From assembly GCA_050246435.1 (NCBI GenBank), contig JBFWWB010000044.1:1-19786 (forward strand): a DNA stretch of 19,786 nucleotides, in the 5' to 3' direction. A program made the position numbers and the translations under genes. Below are positions 13,492-19,786 of the stretch, piece after piece. How positions within the stretch are numbered: the first letter of the stretch is position 1; every line of letters begins with the position of its first letter. The notes below the pieces were generated by a model, which saw only the letters and a program-made list of their open reading frames with translations, searched no databases and had not been told where the DNA came from. The DNA comes from JAKFWI01 sp050246435 (GTDB taxonomy: Bacteria; Pseudomonadota; Alphaproteobacteria; Caulobacterales; Aquidulcibacteraceae).

Positions 13492-15302
13492 GCCGCTTCT
13501 CCGAACAACGTACACGCGCCCTGATCCGCCGGCGAAACCGCGCGGCGCATGCCGGCGAACAATTCCCGGCCGAAGCCACGCTGCGGCTGCGCGCAGCGTA
13601 CTGGTTCGCGCGCCATCAGCACCGTTTGCTCCACCTGCGCTTCCAGCACGCCCGCCTGCGCATCGAGGCGCAGCACGTCGCCGTCGCGCACGCGCGCCAG
13701 CGGGCCGCCGCCGGCGGCTTCTGGCGTCACATGGATTGCGGCGGGCACCTTGCCGGAAGCGCCCGACATGCGCCCGTCCGTCACCAGCGCCACCTGGTGG
13801 CCACGATCCAGCAGCACGCCCAGCGCCGGCGTCAGATTGTGCAGCTCCGGCATGCCGTTCGCCGCCGGCCCCTGGAAGCGCACCACCGCGATCACGTCAC
13901 GATCCATCGCGCCTGCCTGGAACGCCGCCGTCAGCGATTCCTGATCGTGAAACACCATCGCCGGCGCCGTCACACTCAGATGCTCGGGCTTCACCGCGCT
14001 CGTCTTGATCACGCCGCGGCCCAGATTGCCGCGCAGCAGCCGGATGCCGCCTTCGCTTGCGAACGCATCGCCCGCCGGGCGCAGGATGTCACGGTTGAGG
14101 CTTTCGCGCGCGCCCTCGCGCCACGCCAGTTCGCCGTCCTGCAGGTAAGGCTCGTTCTGATAGCGGCCCAGCCCCTCGCCGGCCACGGTCAGCACGTCGC
14201 CATGCGCCAGGCCTGCATCCAGCAGTTCGCGGATCACGAAGCCCATGCCGCCCGCGGCGTGAAACGCGTTCACGTCCTCCACGCCGTTGGGATAAACGCG
14301 CGCGATCAGCGGCGTGGCGCGCGAGAGATCGTCGAAATCCTCCCAGGTCAGCGTGATGCCCGCGGCGCGCGCCATCGCGATCAGATGCAGGGTGTGGTTC
14401 GTCGATCCGCCGGTAGCGATAAGGCCCGCCATAGCGTTGACGAAACTCTTCTCGTCGATCACTGCGGCCATCGGGATATATTGGTTGCCCTGCGCGCCGA
14501 TCTCCACGCAGCGTTTCGCCGCCGCCGCCGTCAGCGCATCGCGCAGCGGCGTGTTCGGATGCACGAAAGCGGCGCCCGGCAGGTGCAGGCCGGTCATCTC
14601 CATCATCATCTGGTTGGAATTGGCCGTGCCGTAAAAGGTGCACGTCCCCGGCCCGTGATAGGATTTCATCTCCGAATCCAGCAACTCCTCGCGGCTCGCC
14701 TTGCCTTGCGCGAAAAGCGCGCGCACCCGCGCCTTTTCCGGATTGGAAATGCCCGATATCATCGGCCCGGCCGGAGCGAAAATCTGCGGCAGATGGCCGA
14801 ACGCCAGCGCGCCGATCATCAGTCCGGGCACGATCTTGTCGCATACGCCGAGCAGCAGCGCGCCATCGAACGCGTCGTGCGTCAGCGCCACCGCCGTCGC
14901 CATCGCGATCGCATCGCGCGAGAACAGCGAAAGCTCCATGCCCGGCCGCCCTTGCGTGACGCCGTCGCACATCGCCGGTACGCCGCCGGCGTATTGCGCC
15001 GTGGCGCCCGCCTCGCGGGCCGCCTTGCGGATGATCTCGGGGAAGCGCTCCAGCGGCTGGTGCGCGGAGAGCATGTCGTTATACGCCGAAACGATCGCCA
15101 CGTTGGGCGCCAAGGGATCGCGCATGCGCGCTTTGTCCCCATCGGGCGAAGCGGCGAAGGCGTGCGCGAAATTCGCGCAGGAAAGCTTCGCCCGGCCTGG
15201 CCCATCGCGCCGCGCCGCCTCGATCCCTTCCAGATAGGCCGCACGCGTGTCGGCGCTGCGCGTCCTGATGCGTTCGGTCACCTCGGCCGTGACAGCGTGC
15301 AT
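13488..15302 (-). CDS. edd: 6-phosphogluconate dehydratase
   Basis: Protein of 604 residues of the IlvD/Edd family, dehydrating 6-phosphogluconate to KDPG. The iron-sulfur ligands expected in the family are visible as C112 (AMCDGVTQG), C154 (GVCDKIVPG) and C221 (GPGTCTFYGTANSN). Other marks are VSAYNDMLSAHQP near the N-terminus, GGSTNHTLHL and TDGRMSGASGKVPAA toward the end. The length matches Edd (about 600) rather than IlvD (about 560), and the neighbours confirm it. The ribosome site GAGGAGGA (15307-15314) uses part of the pgl stop codon; only ten bases separate the genes. The cluster is oxygen-sensitive in known members. Confidence 0.96.
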   Translation of the reverse strand: MHAVTAEVTERIRTRSADTRAAYLEGIEAARRDGPGRAKLSCANFAHAFAASPDGDKARMRDPLAPNVAIVSAYNDMLSAHQPLERFPEIIRKAAREAGATAQYAGGVPAMCDGVTQGRPGMELSLFSRDAIAMATAVALTHDAFDGALLLGVCDKIVPGLMIGALAFGHLPQIFAPAGPMISGISNPEKARVRALFAQGKASREELLDSEMKSYHGPGTCTFYGTANSNQMMMEMTGLHLPGAAFVHPNTPLRDALTAAAAKRCVEIGAQGNQYIPMAAVIDEKSFVNAMAGLIATGGSTNHTLHLIAMARAAGITLTWEDFDDLSRATPLIARVYPNGVEDVNAFHAAGGMGFVIRELLDAGLAHGDVLTVAGEGLGRYQNEPYLQDGELAWREGARESLNRDILRPAGDAFASEGGIRLLRGNLGRGVIKTSAVKPEHLSVTAPAMVFHDQESLTAAFQAGAMDRDVIAVVRFQGPAANGMPELHNLTPALGVLLDRGHQVALVTDGRMSGASGKVPAAIHVTPEAAGGGPLARVRDGDVLRLDAQAGVLEAQVEQTVLMAREPVRCAQPQRGFGRELFAGMRRAVSPADQGACTLFGEAA

Positions 15303-15306
15303 GTGT

Positions 15307-15315
15307 TCCTCCTCA
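15307..15315 (-). promoter_or_regulatory. strong ribosome binding site of edd overlapping the pgl stop
   Basis: On the minus strand TGAGGAGGA runs from the pgl stop codon into a near-perfect Shine-Dalgarno sequence, four bases before the edd ATG. The overlap should couple edd translation to the end of pgl translation. Confidence 0.7.
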
Positions 15316-15999
15316 CGCAGCCCACAAGACGCGCACCGGCGTGCGCGCTGCTTTGAACAAATGCGCCAACGGCGTATCGCCGGGCGCTTCGATCACGCGC
15401 CGCTTCGCCTCACCCGTCGCCAGCACCACGATCAGCGCGCTCTGCAGCAACGCCGCCAGCGTGAGGCTCACGCGCGGCAGATCCGGCGCGGGGCTCGCGG
15501 GCGCCACGGCGATGCAGAAACGCGCGCCATGCGGATCGAGGCCCTGCGTCGCAACGGCATGCCCCGGGAACAGCGAAGCGAAATGCCCGTCCTCGCCGAC
15601 GCCCAGCAAGGTCACGTCGAACGGCGCCAGCGCGCGCACGGCGCGGTCGGCCGCTTTCGCGCCGTCCTCCACGCCGCCGCGGCGGCCCTTGAGCGGCGTG
15701 AAGCACGCCGCGCGCGCCGCATGCACGAGCAACCGCTCGCGCAGCATGCGCTCGTTGCTCTGCGGCGATCGCACGTCCACCCAGCGCTCGTCCGTCAACG
15801 TCACGTCGACGTGCGCCCAATCGAGTTCGGCGCGCGAGAGCGCGTCATACGTCTCTCCCGGCGTCGATCCGCCCGCCGCTGCGAAACTCGCCCGCCCGTG
15901 CGCGGCGATCGCAGCGCGCAGAGCGGCTGCGATCTCGTCCGCCGCCAGCGCCGCCAGCGCCGCGCGAGAGCTGGCCATCTCGATCGACGGCGCGGTCAT
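15313..15999 (-). CDS. pgl: 6-phosphogluconolactonase
   Basis: Protein of 228 residues of the SugarP_isomerase/NagB-like Pgl family, hydrolysing 6-phosphogluconolactone between the Zwf and Edd steps. Motifs seen are AAGGSTPGETYDAL (43-48 is GGSTPG), the TDERWV strand, SNERML and GVGEDGHFASLFPG, which holds the family's conserved Glu-Asp-Gly-His. The start at 15999 shares its A with the zwf stop (TAATG), which gives the normal family length; the reading frame is open further upstream only because it runs over zwf. Confidence 0.95.
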   Translation of the reverse strand: MTAPSIEMASSRAALAALAADEIAAALRAAIAAHGRASFAAAGGSTPGETYDALSRAELDWAHVDVTLTDERWVDVRSPQSNERMLRERLLVHAARAACFTPLKGRRGGVEDGAKAADRAVRALAPFDVTLLGVGEDGHFASLFPGHAVATQGLDPHGARFCIAVAPASPAPDLPRVSLTLAALLQSALIVVLATGEAKRRVIEAPGDTPLAHLFKAARTPVRVLWAA

Positions 16000-17453
16000 T
16001 ACTCGTTCCACTGCCGTTCGGTGCGCTCCATCAGCGCGAACGCGCCGGCCGGACCCCAGCTTCCCGCCGCATAAGGCTTCACGGTCATGTTGAGTTCGGC
16101 CCAAGCGTCGGCCACGCCGTCCACCCAATCCCACGCCAGCTCCACCTCGTCGCGCCGCACGAACAGCGCGGGATTGCCCGCCAGCACGTCAAGCAGCAGG
16201 CGCTCGTACGCGATGCGCCGGCGTTTGCCGTCGTTGAGGTTGAGGCTTAGCGGCAGCGCCTGCAGCCGCATGCCTTCCTGCGTCAGTCCTGGCTTCTTGT
16301 TCATCAGCACCAGCGAAATATCTTCGTTGGGCTGTAGATCGATCACTAGCCGGTTCGCCGTCACTTCGGCTTCGGCCTGCGGCCCGAAGATCACATGCGG
16401 CAGCGGCTTGAACTGGATCATGATCTGCGTGCGCCGTTCCGGCAGGCGCTTGCCCGTGCGCAGAAAGAAGGGCACGCCCGCCCAGCGCCAATTCTCGATA
16501 TCCGCGCGCAGCGCCACGAAAGTTTCGGTGTCGCTCGGCGCGCCTTTCTCGTCGAGATACCCGGCGACGGATTTGCCTTCCACCACGCCGGCGCGGTATT
16601 GCCCGCGCACGGAATTGTGCTGCGCCGCCGCCGCAGTGAACGGCTTCAGCGATTTGAGCACCTTCACCTTCTCGTTGCGGATCGATTCCGCATCCACGTC
16701 CGGCGGCGGTTCCATCGCGATGAGGCAAAGCAGCTGCATCATGTGGTTCTGCAGCATGTCGCGCAGCGCGCCGTATTCGTCGTAATAGCCGGTGCGGTCG
16801 CCGACGCCGTCGGTCTCGGCCACGGTGATCTGCACATGATCGATCGCCAGATTGTTCCACAGCGGCTCGAACAAGGTGTTCGCGAAGCGCAGCGCAATCA
16901 GATTCTGCACCGTTTCCTTGCCGAGATAATGATCGATGCGGAACACTCGGCCCTCGTCGAACACCGCAGCCACCTGCGCATTGATCGCGCGCGAGCTTTC
17001 CAGATCACGCCCCACCGGCTTCTCCAGCACGATGCGGCAATCTTCGCATGCAAGGCCCGACTGCGCGATCGCCCGGCTCACCGGCGCGAACAAGCTGGGC
17101 GAAATCGCCAGGAAGAAGATCGTCTGCTTGCCTTTCAGCAGCGCGCCCACGTTCGCCAGCCCTGTCGGCGCGCCGACGTCCGCCTGGCGGTAGGCCAGCC
17201 GCGCCGCGAAGCGCCGCCACACCGCCTCGTCGATCCTCTCGCCGCGCTCCTTCAAAATCGCATACACGTGGGCTGCGAATTCCTCGTCGCTCATCGCAGT
17301 GCGCGCGGCCCCGACGATTTTAAGATCCGCCCCCAACAGGCCGTCCGCGTCGAGGAAATAGAGCGAGGGAAACAGATTGCGCCGCGCCAGATCGCCCGTC
17401 GCGCCGATGATGACGATGGCGCCGGCTTGCTGGGGCGGTGGCGATGCGGGCAT
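15999..17453 (-). CDS. zwf: glucose-6-phosphate 1-dehydrogenase
   Basis: Protein of 484 residues, the usual length. It oxidises glucose-6-phosphate to the lactone with NADP+ or NAD+ and begins the operon. The Rossmann loop is GATGDLARRNLFPSL (17-31), EKPVG lies at 144-148, and the active-site signature RIDHYLGKE at 172-180 includes His175. Further family blocks are LRFANTLFEPLWN and, later, RTGKRLPER. The start at 17453 is chosen because the next upstream start (17540) would add 29 residues lacking family character and reach into the intergenic control region. First gene of a four-gene operon; divergent from the AsmA-family gene. Confidence 0.96.
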   Translation of the reverse strand: MPASPPPQQAGAIVIIGATGDLARRNLFPSLYFLDADGLLGADLKIVGAARTAMSDEEFAAHVYAILKERGERIDEAVWRRFAARLAYRQADVGAPTGLANVGALLKGKQTIFFLAISPSLFAPVSRAIAQSGLACEDCRIVLEKPVGRDLESSRAINAQVAAVFDEGRVFRIDHYLGKETVQNLIALRFANTLFEPLWNNLAIDHVQITVAETDGVGDRTGYYDEYGALRDMLQNHMMQLLCLIAMEPPPDVDAESIRNEKVKVLKSLKPFTAAAAQHNSVRGQYRAGVVEGKSVAGYLDEKGAPSDTETFVALRADIENWRWAGVPFFLRTGKRLPERRTQIMIQFKPLPHVIFGPQAEAEVTANRLVIDLQPNEDISLVLMNKKPGLTQEGMRLQALPLSLNLNDGKRRRIAYERLLLDVLAGNPALFVRRDEVELAWDWVDGVADAWAELNMTVKPYAAGSWGPAGAFALMERTERQWNE

Positions 17454-17618
17454 GGCGCTGCTTTCGTGATTCGCGATGTGCGTTAGATGGGCGATGCGCG
17501 CGCCCTTGTCGACCTCGCTGCCGCACGAAGCATTCAGCAAGCTGAAGCATGCGGCAAGCTTCCGCGAAACTCCGGGAACAGGAAGCGCGTTGCCGCGTGT
17601 CCTGTTCCAAGGCCCGCG
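17454..17618. promoter_or_regulatory. divergent control region between zwf and the AsmA-family gene, with two dyads
   Basis: This 165-base gap separates two divergent genes and should hold both promoters, though no convincing -35/-10 pair stands out. Two inverted repeats are seen. One is TTCAGC, AA, GCTGAA at 17533-17546. The other is GGAACAGGA (17575-17583) with TCCTGTTCC (17600-17608), a perfect 9-bp match with 16 bases between, ending ten bases before the AsmA ATG. The first could be an operator for the sugar operon. The second could be an operator or an RNA hairpin at the AsmA ribosome site. Confidence 0.5.
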
Positions 17619-19667
17619 ATGGAAGACGAGCGCAAACCCGCGCCGGCGCCCTCACCGGGCGGTGCGCGCATCGCCCACGCCGCGCGCGGCGCGTGGCGCG
17701 GCGCGTGCGCGTGGTTCGCGCGCTGGCCGGCGCCGGCGAAATGGGGCGCGGGCGGCGCAGCGCTGCTGCTCGCGGCCTTCGCGCTTTTCCTGGCTCTGGC
17801 GGATTGGAACGCGCTGCGCGGGCCTGTGTCCGGGTTTGTCGGCGCGGCGATCGGGCGGCCGGTGCGCATCGCCGGCGACCTCGATGTGGATCTCGTCACC
17901 TGGCGGCCGCGTTTTTCTGCGCGCGACGTGGTGATCTCCAATCCCGCTTGGGCGGGGCCTGGCGAGAATGCGCGCATCGGCGCGATCGGCATCGAGACGC
18001 GCTGGCTTGGCCTGCTGAGCGGCCGGCCCGTTTTGACACGCGTGGACCTGGAACGGCCGGCGGTGACGTTCTTCCGCGCGGAGGATGGGCGCGCGACATG
18101 GAAATTCGCCGCCGGAACGCGCGATTCCAAGCCGCTGCGTCTGCCGCCCATCCAGCGTTTCATGCTGCGCGACGGACGCCTGCGCATCGACGACCGCAAG
18201 CGCGGCCTTCGGCTCGACGCCGCCGTCGCCTCCACCGAAACCGCCGGTGCGCAGCGCCCCTTCCAACTGCACGGGCGCGGCGTGATCAACGGCGAACCCT
18301 TCCTACTCGACGCCGCCGGCGCGCCCTTGCTGCAGGTGGAGCGCGGCAAGCCGTACGCCTTCCACGCCGATATCCGCGCCGGCGTCACGCGCGCGGCGAT
18401 CGACGGCGCGATGCGCCGGCCATTTGATCTGAGCGATCTACAGGCCGATCTGCGCCTTTCCGGGCCGGACCTTTCCGATCTCTATCTGTTGACCGGCGTG
18501 ACCTTGCCGAACACGCCGCCCTACCGGCTTTCCGCGCGCATGACGCGCAAAGATCAGCGCTTCGCCTTTTCTGGCATCGCGGGCGTCGTGGGCGATAGCG
18601 ATCTCGCCGGCGCGCTGCAGGTCTCGCGCCGCGGCGAGCGCCCCTTCCTCACAGCCGATCTGCGTTCCCGGCAGCTCGATTTCGACGATCTAGCCGCCGT
18701 GCTCGGCGCGCCGCCCGGCGCCGGCGCCGGCGAAACCGCCTCCCCGCAGCAGGCGGCGGCCGCCGCGCGGATGCGTGCTGAAGCCCGCCTGCTGCCGGAT
18801 GCGCCTTTGCGAATCGACCGCGTGCGCCGCATGGACGCGCACGTGCGCTACGCCGCGGATTCCGTACGCACATCGACTTGGCCGCTGCGCCAGGCTTCCG
18901 TCGTCGTCGATCTCGATCGCGGTGTCCTGAAGCTGGCGCCGGTGTCGTTCGCGCTACCGCGCGGCCAACTCACCGCGAGTGTGCGCATCGACGCCCGCCA
19001 GGACACGCCGGACGTCGATGTCGATGCGCGCCTCGCCCGCGCGCGCATCGAGGATTTCATGGCCAAGAGCAAGGCGCCGGGCGCGCTTGCGGGAAGCCTC
19101 GAGGCGCGCGCCCAGCTGCGCGGGCGCGGCGCTTCCGTGCACGAGGCGGCGGCCACCGCCGCAGGCCGGGTGACGCTCGTCGCGCCGCGCGGGGAAATCC
19201 GCGCCGCCTTCGCGGAGCTGCTGGGCGTGAACATTGTGCGTGGCCTGGGTCTGCTGCTGGCGAAGGATCAATCGACGACGCCGATCCGCTGCGCTGTGGC
19301 CGATTTCCGCGTGCAGGAGGGCGTGCTGCATGGCCAGAACATCGTGCTTGATACCGGTATCGTGCTCGCCGCAGGCCAGGGCGCGGTGTCGTTGCGCGAT
19401 GAAACGCTGGATCTGAGCCTCAAAGGCCATCCGAAGAAGCCGCGCCTCGTGCGTGTCATGGCGCCGATTACCGTGAAGGGAAAAATCCGCGCGCCGAAGT
19501 TGGGCGTCGACGCCGGCCAGGCCGCCGGCCAATTGGGCGCCGCGGCGGCGCTCGGCGCGCTGCTCTCGCCGCTCGCCGCCGTGCTGCCGTTCGTCGATCC
19601 CGGCCTCGCCGACGACGCCGATTGCGCCAGCCTGCTGGCGGAAGCGAAAATCGGGCGCGCTACATGA
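17619..19667 (+). CDS. AsmA-family envelope protein
   Basis: Protein of 682 residues. After a short Pro/Ala-rich basic N-terminus, one membrane segment (about 44-62) is followed directly by the AsmA opening DWNALRGPVSGFVGAAIGRP and VRIAGDLDV. The bulk is beta-rich periplasmic sequence, ending with the AsmA C-terminal domain (about 480-640: LARARIEDFM, GRGASVHEAAA, GVNIVRGLGLLL, LDTGIVLAAGQGAVSL). AsmA-type proteins are thought to act in outer-membrane lipid transport or assembly. The ATG at 17619 is chosen because the open frame back to 17487 crosses the divergent control region. The end overlaps the next gene (ATGA). Specific function within the family is not known. Confidence 0.88.
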   Translation: MEDERKPAPAPSPGGARIAHAARGAWRGACAWFARWPAPAKWGAGGAALLLAAFALFLALADWNALRGPVSGFVGAAIGRPVRIAGDLDVDLVTWRPRFSARDVVISNPAWAGPGENARIGAIGIETRWLGLLSGRPVLTRVDLERPAVTFFRAEDGRATWKFAAGTRDSKPLRLPPIQRFMLRDGRLRIDDRKRGLRLDAAVASTETAGAQRPFQLHGRGVINGEPFLLDAAGAPLLQVERGKPYAFHADIRAGVTRAAIDGAMRRPFDLSDLQADLRLSGPDLSDLYLLTGVTLPNTPPYRLSARMTRKDQRFAFSGIAGVVGDSDLAGALQVSRRGERPFLTADLRSRQLDFDDLAAVLGAPPGAGAGETASPQQAAAAARMRAEARLLPDAPLRIDRVRRMDAHVRYAADSVRTSTWPLRQASVVVDLDRGVLKLAPVSFALPRGQLTASVRIDARQDTPDVDVDARLARARIEDFMAKSKAPGALAGSLEARAQLRGRGASVHEAAATAAGRVTLVAPRGEIRAAFAELLGVNIVRGLGLLLAKDQSTTPIRCAVADFRVQEGVLHGQNIVLDTGIVLAAGQGAVSLRDETLDLSLKGHPKKPRLVRVMAPITVKGKIRAPKLGVDAGQAAGQLGAAAALGALLSPLAAVLPFVDPGLADDADCASLLAEAKIGRAT

Positions 19668-19786
19668 GGAACCCGGCGGCGGCGGCGCGCATTGTCTCCA
19701 CCATGCTCAACCCAGGGCGCGGCGCGCCGCACTGGCCGCCTGCGCCCGGCGCGGCGCGCGCCTTCGTCATCGTCAACGAAGCCGCC
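19664..19786 (+). CDS. truncated gene, possibly a diacylglycerol kinase-like protein
   Basis: Forty-one codons are visible before the window ends. The ATG overlaps the AsmA stop (ATGA), so the frame is likely real and coupled. A second ATG at 19703 is another possible start. The last residues, RAFVIVNEAA, resemble the first strand and nucleotide loop of lipid kinases of the DAGK catalytic family (hhhhVNxxxG), although the expected Pro after Asn is Glu and the Gly lies beyond the end. The gene is partial and the family call is tentative. Confidence 0.4.
   Translation, partial: MRNPAAAARIVSTMLNPGRGAPHWPPAPGAARAFVIVNEAA

Noticed and set aside
13626..15356. 576-codon plus-strand open frame opposite edd
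   Set aside because: Its Arg/His/Ala-rich composition is the mirror of edd codons; no motif, and edd is certain.
1..19786. CRISPR arrays, insertion sequences or other long repeats
   Set aside because: No regularly spaced identical repeats, transposase motifs or terminal inverted repeats were seen by eye.

Overview
ORGANISM. High-GC DNA packed with short-spaced, overlapping genes. The gene content (an Entner-Doudoroff operon zwf-pgl-edd-eda, an extensin-like protein, an AsmA-family protein, glutathione synthetase, an ars operon with an aquaporin in place of a pump) points to an alphaproteobacterium. Caulobacterales-like or rhizobial relatives are plausible, but the genus cannot be named from this window. 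LAYOUT. (1) Positions 1 to about 2550 are the right end of an integrated element. It holds an HNH-like protein with a duplicated C-terminal module and, convergent to it, a tyrosine recombinase. Next come three helically phased direct repeats, then the 3' part of a tRNA-Leu(CAA) gene (2548-2602) that lacks its 5' half. This fragment is read as the attachment junction, with the chromosome to its right. (2) 2758-3693: a MarR regulator and a DUF1398 protein, driven by a near-consensus promoter built into a perfect 17-bp inverted repeat. (3) 3760-4598 (minus): a cysteine-free ArsR-type regulator and an AHSA1/SRPBCC protein, translationally coupled. (4) 4660-6199 (minus): arsR-arsC-aquaporin, with gshB just upstream on the same strand. 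(5) 7381-11908 (minus): a glycan cluster made of a GT4 glycosyltransferase fused to a second catalytic-looking domain, a GH130 phosphorylase-like protein and a two-domain universal stress protein. (6) 12011-12733 (minus): an extensin-like membrane-anchored protein. (7) 12877-17453 (minus): zwf-pgl-edd-eda, the complete route from glucose-6-phosphate to pyruvate and glyceraldehyde-3-phosphate, with junctions that overlap or nearly touch. (8) 17619 to the end (plus): a divergent AsmA-family gene overlapping the start of a truncated gene that may encode a lipid kinase. HOW THE GENES WORK TOGETHER. The ars operon fits arsenate reduction by ArsC followed by arsenite exit through the channel, sensed by an ArsR with a C-terminal cysteine cluster. 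GshB and the NADPH made by Zwf could supply thiols and reducing power, but that link is inference. The GT4-fusion/GH130/Usp cluster looks like a unit that makes and phosphorolyses a mannose-type oligosaccharide. It is the best candidate here for a poorly described system. No CRISPR array, rRNA, intact tRNA or insertion sequence was seen.
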